A DNA stretch of 64,000 nucleotides, from NCBI RefSeq assembly GCF_900107545.1, contig NZ_FNQZ01000015.1:1-64000 (forward strand). Direction: 5' to 3'. Below the pieces are notes generated by a model. It did not search any database and had not been told where the DNA came from. It worked only from the letters and a program-made list of their open reading frames with translations. A program made the translations under genes and the position numbers. Below, one piece after another: positions 36,101 through 44,247 of this stretch. Numbering within the stretch: the first letter of the stretch is position 1; every line of letters starts with the position of its first letter. Source of the stretch: Pseudobutyrivibrio sp. ACV-2 (GTDB lineage Bacteria > Bacillota > Clostridia > Lachnospirales > Lachnospiraceae).

Positions 36101-37855
36101 GGGTACGCCGGAGCAGCTAAAACTATGGATCTTTTAAATCTGGATGGATACGATGGCTTCTATATGTATCTATACGGAGATGGTTCTGATAATGATTTGA
36201 AGATTCAGGTGGAGACAGATGTATCTACATTTGCATACACAGGATACCTTTCTTTCGAGGGTGGAAGAGAGTGCTTCCTTCCTTTCAGTGGTTTTGCTGA
36301 GTGTGATTGGGCAGGAAGTGGACATCAGCTCGATTCATCAAACAATCTGAAATCAGTGGCCATTTACACAGACCAGACTGGTAAGGTTGATAAGGGAACC
36401 TTCTATATTGATGATTTACGAGGCTCTCATGAGGTAGAAGGTGCCGATGACCTGCTTAGCAGAAAGGAAATTGAAAAGCCTGATACAGGAGAAAATCTGG
36501 ATAATGTAGTATTCTCATGGAATTTTGGTGAGGATGGTACAGATGGCTGGAAATTCGAAGGCTTTAGTCCATGGATTGAAAATGGAAATCTCTGTGCTTG
36601 GTCACAAAACGGATACCAGGCAGTATTCAGCTATACAGTAGAGGATGTGCCAAATGGAAGATATGCTCTTATGGAGGATATCAAGGTAAAGAGCAACATG
36701 AGAAACGTTCAGGTGGAGATTTCATCTGGTGACAACAAGGTTAAATCAGACTCTATTGATACAGCAGATGTGCTTTTAGATGATGAGCTTCTTGAGGGGA
36801 GACTTGAAGTAAAGAATAATACTGTAACTATTACTTATTATCTGGATTCACCTACAGATTCTAACGGAACCACATTTATGGTGGGGGACATAAAACTTAT
36901 CTGTGTGGAGGAAGCTGAAGAAGAGGTAGATGAACCAGAAAAGGATCCAGAGGAAACTCCTGAAGAAGGTGAAAATACAAAAAATCCAGAGGAATCAGGA
37001 GAGGTAGTAGAACCTGAAAATCCTGATGATAATAATGAATCAGGTGAAAGCGAGACTATGGAGCCATCAGATTCTGAAGAGTCGGGTGAAGGTGAGACAG
37101 AAGAGCCATCAGATACTGAAGAGTCAGGCGAGGGACAAACAGATGACTCACAAGAATCAGAAGAACCAGCTGAGTCAGGAAATGTAGAAACTCCTGAGGA
37201 ATCAGAGGAAGCACACGAATCTGGTGATGAAGATATTCAAACTGGTAGTGAGGATATCAATGCAGGTGCTGATTTAGGTGGAGAAGAAGGTGGTGCTGCA
37301 AGCGAAGAGACTGCACCAAGTGCGCCAACAGAAGCAAGCACACCATCAGGCGGCTATTCAGTACCAAGTCCTTCTAATAATGTAGCTGAAGCACCTACTA
37401 CAACTATTACAGCTACTGAGACTCCATTGGCAGGTCAGGCTGTTAAAGATGTAGCTGATGCAGTAGATGATGATAAAACACAGGTAGCAGCTGATACAAA
37501 TACAGCTGCCAATGACAAGAAGGTTTTAAATAACACAAAAGAAACAAATAAAACAAACAATCATAATAAAACTAAAAATACTAATGAAGCTAATGACACA
37601 AACGCTGACGAGGAAGCTACAGAAATAACTGATGAAACTGCACCTGCAGCTGGTGAAGCCTCTGATGATGCTGAAAATACAGCAGAAGAGGAGACAACTG
37701 TAGAGGCTGAGGAGGATGCTGAAGCTACAGCAGAATCAAATGAGCAGGAAACAAATGCAGGAAATGGTAGTGTAGTTGCAATCGTATTAGGACTATTAAT
37801 TGTAGTAATATCTGTGGGGGCAGGAATAATACTATGGAGAAGAAAAAATATCTAG
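33119..37855 (+). CDS. Surface-anchored GH5-type endo-beta-mannanase with binding modules
   Basis: A 1578-residue exported protein, the likely polymer-degrading enzyme of the locus. Residues 1-25 are a signal peptide. Residues ~26-395 are a clan-A GH5-type catalytic domain with acid/base Glu219 (CWETANEAGG) and nucleophile Glu307 (FILGEFGG). An Fn3-like region follows (about 405-530), then beta-rich regions, a CIA30/CBM11-like module about 940-1100 (VDDFEGYSGSNSLLN) and a jelly-roll module about 1127-1262 (SWNFGEDGTDGWKFEGF), probably mannan-binding. Residues ~1263-1547 form a Glu/Asp/Pro/Ser linker. The end is one transmembrane segment plus RRKNI, so it is held by the membrane and not by sortase. 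Mannan specificity is inferred from the locus. Confidence 0.88.
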   Translation: MKKRLLSLALAGLLFIGSNPVKVNAISKGDSSFKDFITTDGTKLMDGGEELKFISLNYPQATSDNSWEHANAMKTIKAMGGNVTRTYTIPVANGFNGAKAYVTGVDENGKLTFNEDALNELDDVLAQANKYGVRVIIPLVDHWHWIGGMDGYVWLAGESEGNAPSNSGFQSWAWNFYSSETCRDYFKQMIEHLLERENTVTGVKYKDDKAILCWETANEAGGNPTNQKNYDDVLSDWNIDITNFIKSHDKNHLVLDGRMSTTEQSRSDANPADILGAHYYEGNYATRCADETNLVHGEANKPFILGEFGGKVEAKPCIDVFQKGVENDTNGIMMWSLRAHKDGYGYYFHDEDGYWASYHWPGFEAGSYYGETEILRAIYAYAQIVNGEADNYEEAKNIAIPAPETEEAPLLYAADSENAHDKSFLDGSVGDIKWRGVVGGAWYEIERAEGKVTEANADKTNWTLIADVDDYVYDSGRNWEDKKHDCIAGYHDETAIDGQTYSYRLRACNESGKGLWSNIVTVENVNHVVVDDLDMIAVSSKDQNPTEIRNTYSFAHSANITQSGGTITNSSDEEGYIEYKSIIPIKNVDLLAVSEVAEENAPKVFVSSNGLTYDPVEVNHENDTKNYNVTVEEDNYYYTRIYLPAKGRCKLESVTLTYANDGNHYLSDDITFDTNVMIQDRVFDDGNAHYALKDDTSLIYKTGDDINAIRVNAASDSDVTVEYSYDGISFTEMSAKESAGKNVFSNFNLGDSIRVVRIGYSDLADVKSVEISSGTKSIPASDAAPANIIEDGEYYFGDDEALNGTYDLEISGNKVTISKALDAGDYSGYDSIFGWFKSADNFKSAKISFEDNAGAKWISDAFNVTADGEMSKATIDSESINLGAVEKVSFILENRDDIKDAKLKLTSDKYTGNYAVAVELTTEAGAKEMLVFDSVYVNSSTKVDDFEGYSGSNSLLNAAYNRNTNGGAFEMSLDSEHAYEGGYAMRIDYDYQGKGYAGAAKTMDLLNLDGYDGFYMYLYGDGSDNDLKIQVETDVSTFAYTGYLSFEGGRECFLPFSGFAECDWAGSGHQLDSSNNLKSVAIYTDQTGKVDKGTFYIDDLRGSHEVEGADDLLSRKEIEKPDTGENLDNVVFSWNFGEDGTDGWKFEGFSPWIENGNLCAWSQNGYQAVFSYTVEDVPNGRYALMEDIKVKSNMRNVQVEISSGDNKVKSDSIDTADVLLDDELLEGRLEVKNNTVTITYYLDSPTDSNGTTFMVGDIKLICVEEAEEEVDEPEKDPEETPEEGENTKNPEESGEVVEPENPDDNNESGESETMEPSDSEESGEGETEEPSDTEESGEGQTDDSQESEEPAESGNVETPEESEEAHESGDEDIQTGSEDINAGADLGGEEGGAASEETAPSAPTEASTPSGGYSVPSPSNNVAEAPTTTITATETPLAGQAVKDVADAVDDDKTQVAADTNTAANDKKVLNNTKETNKTNNHNKTKNTNEANDTNADEEATEITDETAPAAGEASDDAENTAEEETTVEAEEDAEATAESNEQETNAGNGSVVAIVLGLLIVVISVGAGIILWRRKNI

Positions 37856-38181
37856 TTTTAGGAATGATATGTGCAAGTGTAATGTTTGGTGGGAATAAAA
37901 CAAATGTAATGGCTGCTGGAAATGAAAATATAGCATACAACAGGCCTGTCACAGTCAGTTCTGTGGAAGGAGCTGGACTTGAGGGTTCAAAGCTTGTAGA
38001 TGCTGATGGTAATACCAGGTGGTCATCACAATATCAGGATAATCAATATGTTAATGTGGATTTGGGACAGACAAAGTCTATCTTAAGGGTGAGAATATCT
38101 TATAATACAAACCAGGAAATTCAGAACCTATACTGGGCTGACAATGTTTTAATCAGAAGTGAGTTACCTAGTTTTAAGTAA
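37834..38181 (+). CDS. Truncated exported CBM32-like (F5/8 type C) protein
   Basis: A 115-residue ORF that starts inside the mannanase end (22-bp overlap). It has a signal peptide (about 1-27, ending TNVMAAG) and then the first two thirds of a discoidin/CBM32 fold (NIAYNRPVTVSSVEG, GLEGSKLVDADGNTRWSS, YVNVDLGQTKSILRVRIS). A full module needs about 130-140 residues, but this one stops after about 88, without the second half of the barrel. It is probably the remainder of a larger carbohydrate-binding protein, either cut by deletion or frameshift. It might still be secreted but is unlikely to fold normally. Confidence 0.6.
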   Translation: MEKKKYLVLGMICASVMFGGNKTNVMAAGNENIAYNRPVTVSSVEGAGLEGSKLVDADGNTRWSSQYQDNQYVNVDLGQTKSILRVRISYNTNQEIQNLYWADNVLIRSELPSFK

Positions 38182-38233
38182 AAATTAATTAATATTAATG
38201 TAATTAAGATTTAAATTAAGTTAAAATGATGTT

Positions 38234-38270
38234 ATACTTCTCCTGTAGATATTTTAAACAGGAGAAGTAT
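38234..38270 (+). promoter_or_regulatory. Perfect hairpin covering the GH36 ribosome binding site
   Basis: ATACTTCTCCTGT (38234-38246) and ACAGGAGAAGTAT (38258-38270) are perfect 13-base arms with an 11-base loop. The AGGAGA that serves the ATG at 38274 lies in the 3' arm, so in a longer transcript the site would be hidden. If transcription starts at a closer promoter (TATACT at 38233), the 5' arm is lost, and the repeat may be a DNA operator instead. Both readings are inference. Confidence 0.6.
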
Positions 38271-38273
38271 GGC

Positions 38274-40466
38274 ATGAATATAACTTACAATAATGACAAA
38301 AGAATTTTCAAAATAGATACTGATAATTCAAGTTATATTATAGCTATAGTAGATGACGAGGGGTTTGTTGGTCATGTTTACTATGGTCCTTTTGTGCAGG
38401 ATGATGATTTGTCCTATTTGATGCGTATAAATGAAAATCCAAGAGTTCCATCTGTAAATAATAGAGATAGAAGCTCTTTTTTAGATTCTTTTCCTACTGA
38501 GTACTCGGGGAATAATGTGGGAGACTATAGGGAAAGTGCTATAGCCGTAACAGATAAAAAGGGTCATAGTGGTATTCAGCTTTTGTATAAAAATCATAGG
38601 ATTTTTCAGGGTAAACCAGTACTAAGGGGGCTGCCGGCTACATTTGCAAAAGACTCTGAAGCAATGACACTTGAAATAGAGGTAGAGGATAGAGTCCTAA
38701 ATGTGGAGGCTGTATTGCGCTACAGCATTTTTGAGGGCAGTGATGCTATTGTTAGAAGTGTAAGCTTTATAAATAGTTCCTACGAGGAAATCTATCTGGA
38801 AAAGATAATGTCCATGTGTTTAGACATGGATGATGATAATTATAAAATGCTTGTGCTCCACGGCTCCTGGGCCAGAGAGAGACACATTCAGTACAGACAG
38901 ATAGGTTATGGCAAACAAAGTGTTAGCTCAGTGCGAGGAGAGTCGTCCCATCAGGAGCATCCATTTATTGCCCTTGTTGGAGAAAAAATATCCCAGACTA
39001 CAGGTGATGTTTATGGCTTCAATTTTGTGTATTCTGGAAATTTCATCGCCCAGGTAGAGAAAAATCAGTTTGATAGTCTAAGAATCGTAATGGGAATTCA
39101 CCCAGACAATTTTAGATTTAAGCTTGGCCCAAAGGAGTCCTTTGTTTGTCCTGAGGTCGTGATGGTGTATTCAAATGAAGGATTGGGACACATGACCAGA
39201 ACCTACCATGATTTGTATAGAAAACATCTTATTAGAAGCCCATATGTGGATAAACCAAGACCAATTCTCATTAACAATTGGGAGGCGACCTATTTTGATT
39301 TCGATGATGAAAAATTAATAGATATTGCCAAAGACGCAAAGGAATGCGGCATAGAGATGCTTGTTATGGATGATGGGTGGTTTGGCAGAAGAAATGATGA
39401 CAACAGTAGCCTGGGAGATTGGAAGGTAAACGAAAATAAACTTAAAGGCGGCCTTAAAAAGCTGGTAGATCGAGTAAACGATATTGGATTGAAGTTTGGA
39501 ATATGGTTTGAACCGGAGATGATTTCACCGGATTCTGATTTATATAGAAAGCATCCTGATTGGGCTATTTGTATTCCGGGGCGAGAGGCATGCCGAAGCC
39601 GCAATCAATATGTACTTGACTTAACCAGAGAAGAGGTTCGTAAATACGTATATGAGGCGGTGGCTTCTATTTTAAGAAGTGCCAATATCCAGTATGTAAA
39701 ATGGGATATGAATCGACAGCTCACAGATATAGGAAGCGCTGCAATAGACTCTGATAGACAGGGTGAGCTTATGCACAGATATGTGTTGGCGGTTTATGAA
39801 TTGCAGGAGCGACTCATAAATGAGTTTCCAGCTTTATTGCTTGAGAATTGTTCAGGTGGCGGAGCCAGATTTGATCCAGGCATGCTTTATTATAGCCCTC
39901 AGATATGGTGCTCTGATGATACAGATGCTATAGAAAGACTGTTGATTCAAGAGGGTACAGCGCTTATATATCCATTGTCTTCTATGGGCGCCCATGTTTC
40001 TGTATGCCCAAATCATACGGTGGGGCGAGTGACTCCTTTTGAAACAAGGGGAAATGTTGCATTAGCCGGAACATTCGGCTATGAGCTGGATATTACAAAA
40101 TTGTCGGCGCCTGAAAAAACTATGGTGAACGAACAGGTCAAGATGTATCATAGATACAGTGGGCTCGTAAGAAATGGAGATTACTATCGTATTGCTTCAT
40201 ATTCCAGCGGAGGCCAGATAGATTGCTACATGGTGGTCAGCAAGGATAAATCAGAGGCAATTATTACATTTGTTCAAGTGCTAAACCAGCCAAATAGGCA
40301 TAGCATAAAAATCAAAATAGATGGCTTGGATGACAATAAAAAATATCAGATTGAAGGATACGATAAGGCTTACTATGGTTCTACATTAAAACATGCAGGA
40401 TTATTGATAGAGAGGCCTTTCGGTGATTTCGAGTCAAAGATTATTCATTTGGTAGAGGAGTATTAA
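38274..40466 (+). CDS. GH36-family alpha-galactosidase
   Basis: A 730-residue cytoplasmic alpha-galactosidase that would remove alpha-1,6-galactose side groups from galacto(gluco)mannan oligosaccharides. Family GH36 features: NNWEATYFDFDDEKLIDIAK, MDDGWFGRRNDD, the nucleophile Asp478 in VKWDMNRQ, the acid/base Asp pair at 548-549 (CSDDTDAIERL) and the SMGAHVSVCPNHTVGR segment. Length is normal for bacterial GH36. Start ATG 38274 has AGGAGA 8 bases upstream in the hairpin described separately. A LacI gene follows within 5 bp, so the two form a unit. Confidence 0.93.
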   Translation: MNITYNNDKRIFKIDTDNSSYIIAIVDDEGFVGHVYYGPFVQDDDLSYLMRINENPRVPSVNNRDRSSFLDSFPTEYSGNNVGDYRESAIAVTDKKGHSGIQLLYKNHRIFQGKPVLRGLPATFAKDSEAMTLEIEVEDRVLNVEAVLRYSIFEGSDAIVRSVSFINSSYEEIYLEKIMSMCLDMDDDNYKMLVLHGSWARERHIQYRQIGYGKQSVSSVRGESSHQEHPFIALVGEKISQTTGDVYGFNFVYSGNFIAQVEKNQFDSLRIVMGIHPDNFRFKLGPKESFVCPEVVMVYSNEGLGHMTRTYHDLYRKHLIRSPYVDKPRPILINNWEATYFDFDDEKLIDIAKDAKECGIEMLVMDDGWFGRRNDDNSSLGDWKVNENKLKGGLKKLVDRVNDIGLKFGIWFEPEMISPDSDLYRKHPDWAICIPGREACRSRNQYVLDLTREEVRKYVYEAVASILRSANIQYVKWDMNRQLTDIGSAAIDSDRQGELMHRYVLAVYELQERLINEFPALLLENCSGGGARFDPGMLYYSPQIWCSDDTDAIERLLIQEGTALIYPLSSMGAHVSVCPNHTVGRVTPFETRGNVALAGTFGYELDITKLSAPEKTMVNEQVKMYHRYSGLVRNGDYYRIASYSSGGQIDCYMVVSKDKSEAIITFVQVLNQPNRHSIKIKIDGLDDNKKYQIEGYDKAYYGSTLKHAGLLIERPFGDFESKIIHLVEEY

Positions 40467-40470
40467 TATA

Positions 40471-41499
40471 ATGGCGAAAAGTGTAAAATTATCTGACATT
40501 GCCGGGCAGCTTGGCGTCAGTGCAGTTACGGTGTCTAAGGCACTTTCAGGGCAGAAGGGCGTAAGCGACGAGATGCGAGAAAAGATTGTTAAGCTGGCTA
40601 ATGAACTGGGATATAAGCAGCCATCTGCCAACAAACAGTCCTCTGTTGCTTCAAAAAGCTACAATATTGCAGTGCTTATTCATGAAAGATATTTGGATAA
40701 ATACGATTCATTCTATCTGCGTTTGTATCAAAGCATAGCGGCTAATGCTGCTACAGTGGGCAGTTTTACACTTATGGAAGTTATTTCCTACGAAGCTGAG
40801 AAGAATTGTTCTATGCCTCTTGTGGTGCAGGAGAATAAGGCCGACGGAATTATTGTGCTTGGAAAGTATTCTAAGAATTACATCAAAGAGCTAAACGGAT
40901 ACTTTGGGCAGCTGCCATATGTATATCTGGATAATAGTGATGTTAGCATAGATGTAGATTGCGTTATTTCTGACAGCTTTTATGGAGCTTATTACCTTAC
41001 TAATTATCTGTTTGAAATGGGTCATACCCAAATCGGATTTATGGGAAATATTATGGGCACCAGTTCAATAACTGATAGATATCTGGGCTTTTTAAAGTCT
41101 ATGATGGAACACGAACAGAAGATTATAGATGAATGGATTATAGATGATAGAAAGATGGATACTGGAATCATGTATTCATGTGAGGAGCTAAAGCTGCCTA
41201 GAGTGTTGCCAACTGCATTCGTATGTAACTGCGATCTGGCGGCCAGCACTCTAATCAGGAGATTAGAGGATGACGGCTATAAAGTTCCTGAGGATTTTTC
41301 TGTAGTTGGTTATGATAATTTCCTTTATCCAGGGCTTTGTGATGTTCCTCTCACCACTTATGAGGTTGATATTCAGGAGATGGCGAGAGAAAGCATACAA
41401 ATATTGACAAAAAAGCTGTCTGGCGAAGAATATAAAAAGGGAACTCACATTATCGAAGGACGAATAGTCATTCGTGATAGTGTAAAGAAAATTAAATAA
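40471..41499 (+). CDS. LacI-family transcriptional regulator
   Basis: A 342-residue LacI-type regulator with N-terminal HTH (KLSDIAGQLGVSAVTVSKALSG, SDEMREKIVKLANELGYKQ) and a sugar-binding core ending FSVVGYDNFLYPGLCDVPLT. It is 4 bp behind the GH36 gene and translated with it. The second LacI regulator in the mannan locus; a palindrome of LacI type (AAAAGCG-AAA-CGCTTTT) lies before the transport operon and may be the target of this or the other repressor. Confidence 0.92.
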   Translation: MAKSVKLSDIAGQLGVSAVTVSKALSGQKGVSDEMREKIVKLANELGYKQPSANKQSSVASKSYNIAVLIHERYLDKYDSFYLRLYQSIAANAATVGSFTLMEVISYEAEKNCSMPLVVQENKADGIIVLGKYSKNYIKELNGYFGQLPYVYLDNSDVSIDVDCVISDSFYGAYYLTNYLFEMGHTQIGFMGNIMGTSSITDRYLGFLKSMMEHEQKIIDEWIIDDRKMDTGIMYSCEELKLPRVLPTAFVCNCDLAASTLIRRLEDDGYKVPEDFSVVGYDNFLYPGLCDVPLTTYEVDIQEMARESIQILTKKLSGEEYKKGTHIIEGRIVIRDSVKKIK

Positions 41500-41500
41500 T

Positions 41501-42460
41501 CTAAAACAAAAAGGAATCTGGAATAGAATCCCCTAATTGTATGTGGTGCTGGCGATACTTCAATGGAGTATCGCCAGTTTCTTTTTTGAACTGATTTATA
41601 AAGTGGGTCGTGTTTGGTATGCCCACAGCATTTCCTATTTCTACTATCGTATTTTCGGTATCTAAAAGCAGTTCTTTGGCTTTTGACATTCTAACGGTGT
41701 TTAGATATTTTAATGGGGCTATATTATAGGTATTGGAAAAATCTCTACATAGTCTGTATTTGTTAAGCCCCAGCTCTTCCTGAAGAGAATCAAGAGTGTG
41801 AGCCTCCTGATATCTGGTGTCCAGGATTTTTTTAAGTCTGGTTACATGGTTGCTGGCGTTATGAACACCGGTGATGGTGGTGTCTTGTACATTTAAAAGA
41901 CGTACAAATACATATTGAAATAACAGAGATTGTCTAAAAAGTCCCATCCTGGTTTCTTCTGTCAGTAGATAGTCTATCTTTGAAAGTGAATTGATAATAA
42001 ATGAATGCATATCGAAATCCTTGTGAAAAGAATGGATATTTTCAGGATTCTTCATCAGAGATTGCATATAGGAATCCACTGCCAGGCCAGAAACAAAATA
42101 GGTGTGTATGGTGGTGTCCTTACTGAAGGATTTAATATTATAAATAGAATCTTTGTAACAAATAAAAACCAGATGTGTTTCTCCGATATAGCTTTCTGCT
42201 TCGGTCTCTATCTGAATGCGACCTTCGCTAATATAACCGCACATATAATAATCCCCTGTCTGGATGTCGGCATCTATATTACGATCAAAATGGAGCACTC
42301 CGCCATAAGATATATAAGGCAACACATCATTTTCATAGGATTGTTGGTTTTCAAAGAAATTATTAATATCCAGGCAGGAAGGCAGACTATCATTTAAAGA
42401 TAGAGGCTTATTAAAATGAAAATGTTCTGAAATAAAATCTGATTTACTCAAGGTATTCAT
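41501..42460 (-). CDS. AraC-family transcriptional regulator
   Basis: A 319-residue AraC/XylS activator with an N-terminal cupin-like sensor domain and two C-terminal HTH units (HTLDSLQEELGLNKYRLCRDFSNTYN, then NTIVEIGNAVGIPNTTHFINQFKKETGDTPLKYRQ). Start ATG 42460 is set by AAGGAG 8-9 bases upstream; a longer TTG-type start is not needed. It is read divergently from the solute-binding protein gene, sharing a 273-bp control region, and is the likely activator of the transport and catabolic operon. It runs tail-to-tail with the LacI gene, one base apart. Confidence 0.9.
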   Translation of the reverse strand: MNTLSKSDFISEHFHFNKPLSLNDSLPSCLDINNFFENQQSYENDVLPYISYGGVLHFDRNIDADIQTGDYYMCGYISEGRIQIETEAESYIGETHLVFICYKDSIYNIKSFSKDTTIHTYFVSGLAVDSYMQSLMKNPENIHSFHKDFDMHSFIINSLSKIDYLLTEETRMGLFRQSLLFQYVFVRLLNVQDTTITGVHNASNHVTRLKKILDTRYQEAHTLDSLQEELGLNKYRLCRDFSNTYNIAPLKYLNTVRMSKAKELLLDTENTIVEIGNAVGIPNTTHFINQFKKETGDTPLKYRQHHIQLGDSIPDSFLF

Positions 42461-42693
42461 AGTACTCTCCTTAAAATTAATCAAACTAAAAGGTAAAAAT
42501 TAAGTAAATTAATCACTTGGAACTTAAATTAATCTCTAAAATTAGGTTTTTGTGTGGTTAATATTAACAAATAGAGCAAAATAAAACCATCAAATGTCAC
42601 AAAAAAGCCCTATAAATCAAAAATGAATGATTTATAGCAATAATAATAGATGACTAAAATATAAATGTCAATATAATTAAATTAAACCAATTG

Positions 42694-42710
42694 AAAAGCG
42701 AAACGCTTTT
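42694..42710. promoter_or_regulatory. LacI-type operator before the mannan transport operon
   Basis: AAAAGCG-AAA-CGCTTTT is a perfect inverted repeat of LacI/GalR operator form with a central CG pair on either side. It lies 24-40 bases before the TTG start of the binding-protein gene and just downstream of a TATAAT (42672-42677) that is a possible -10. A bound repressor would block transcription. Confidence 0.75.
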
Positions 42711-42733
42711 AGGGACAAGGAGGTAAGAAGAAA

Positions 42734-44128
42734 TTGAAAAGGAAAAAAGTATTGGCACTTGCTCTTGCATCAACGATGCTTGTAGCGATGATGGGGTGCG
42801 GAAACACATCTGAAAGCAGCAATTCAGGCGCTTCAGAAAACGAAGGAGCAGCAGATCTAACATCATATGAAGATATCGTCCTCGGCGAGGATTTTACAGA
42901 TCTAGAAGCTACAATCACAATGTTCAACAACAGAACAGACTTAGACTCAGACGATTACGGCGGAGTTACATGGAAGGAATACCTTGCAGCATTTAACGAG
43001 GTATATCCAAACATCACAGTAAAAATTACAACAGATACAAACTACGCAGATGATGCACTTACACATTTGCAGTCTGGTGATTACGAGACAATCATGGGCA
43101 TCCCAGCAATTGATAGCGCAGACTTTAGCACATATTTCATCTCATACGGTGATTTAGAGACTATGTCAAAGCAAATCAATTATGCAGATGAGAAGATGTA
43201 TCAGCAGGAAGTATACGGTGTACCTTTCACAGCAACTACACAGGGTATTGTTTATAACAAGAAAGTATTTGCAGATGCAGGAATCACTGAAACACCAAAG
43301 ACTCCAGATGAGTTTATCGATGCATTAAAGCAGATTAAAGAAAACACAGATGCTATTCCTCTTTATACAAACTACGCAGCAGGATGGACAATGGGTGTTT
43401 GGGATATGTACACAGGTGTTAGTGCTACAGGTGATGAGGAATATGCAAATCAGAAGCTTCTTCACACAAAGGATCCTTTCAAGGATTATGGCGACAACAC
43501 TCATCCATACTCAGTTTACAAGATTCTCTACGATGCAGTAGCTGAAGGTCTTACAGAGGACGATTATACCACTACAGATTGGGAAGGCTGCAAGGGTATG
43601 ATGAACAACGGCGAAATCGCTTGTATGGTACTTGGTTCTTGGGCAGTACCTCAGATGAAGGCAGCTGGTCCAAATGTTGATGATATCGGATACATGGCAT
43701 TTCCAATCACAATTGATGGAAAGCAGTACGCAAAGGCAGGCGCTGACTATTGCTTCGGTATCAATGTAAATGCACCAACAGATGAGCAGCAGGCAGCTTT
43801 AGTATTTGTTAAGTGGATGGCTGAGGAATCAGGATATTCATACAACGAGGATGGACTTCCAGTTGCAACAAAGAATACTGAGACAAAGCTTTCTTTCGAT
43901 GGTGTAGATTTCATCGACGATGCTCCATCAATTGATGGCGAAGAGGATTTATTAAACGAGCTTAATGCAGAATCAGAGCTTAACGTTAACAATGGTGGTG
44001 ACAGAAAGATTCAGGAGCTTATCGAGCATGCATCAATCGGTGATATGACATTTGATGAGATTATGGATTCATGGAATCAGCTTTGGACAGATGCACAGGA
44101 TGTTTGTGGTGCAGAAATTCAGTATTAA
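42734..44128 (+). CDS. Sugar ABC transporter solute-binding lipoprotein
   Basis: A 464-residue family-1 extracellular solute-binding protein. Signal peptide with lipobox Cys22 (LVAMMGCGN). The mature part has the usual features (EVYPNITVKITTDTNYADD, VPFTATTQGIVYNKKVFADAGI, GMMNNGEIACMVLGSWAVP). Start is TTG at 42734, backed by AAGGAGGT 9 bases upstream. With the next two permeases it forms a CUT1-type importer, most likely for mannooligosaccharides, by analogy with the Roseburia mannan locus. No ATPase is encoded here. High expression is expected. Confidence 0.92.
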   Translation: MKRKKVLALALASTMLVAMMGCGNTSESSNSGASENEGAADLTSYEDIVLGEDFTDLEATITMFNNRTDLDSDDYGGVTWKEYLAAFNEVYPNITVKITTDTNYADDALTHLQSGDYETIMGIPAIDSADFSTYFISYGDLETMSKQINYADEKMYQQEVYGVPFTATTQGIVYNKKVFADAGITETPKTPDEFIDALKQIKENTDAIPLYTNYAAGWTMGVWDMYTGVSATGDEEYANQKLLHTKDPFKDYGDNTHPYSVYKILYDAVAEGLTEDDYTTTDWEGCKGMMNNGEIACMVLGSWAVPQMKAAGPNVDDIGYMAFPITIDGKQYAKAGADYCFGINVNAPTDEQQAALVFVKWMAEESGYSYNEDGLPVATKNTETKLSFDGVDFIDDAPSIDGEEDLLNELNAESELNVNNGGDRKIQELIEHASIGDMTFDEIMDSWNQLWTDAQDVCGAEIQY

Positions 44129-44185
44129 TCAGTATCTATAAACAGTTTAACAGTCAAAAAACAGTATTTTAAGCAGTTTTTACTC

Positions 44186-44214
44186 GGGAGAGCTTAAGCT
44201 TCTTGGGCTCTCCC
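44186..44214 (+). terminator. Intra-operon hairpin after the binding-protein gene
   Basis: GGGAGAGC and GCTCTCCC are 8-bp arms around a 13-base loop; the T-run afterwards is weak (AAGTTTATC). It lies between the binding protein and first permease, as often in sugar importers, where partial termination or mRNA protection gives more binding protein than permease. Confidence 0.6.
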
Positions 44215-44247
44215 AAGTTTATCTAAAAGAGTTGGGAGGAATTATTT

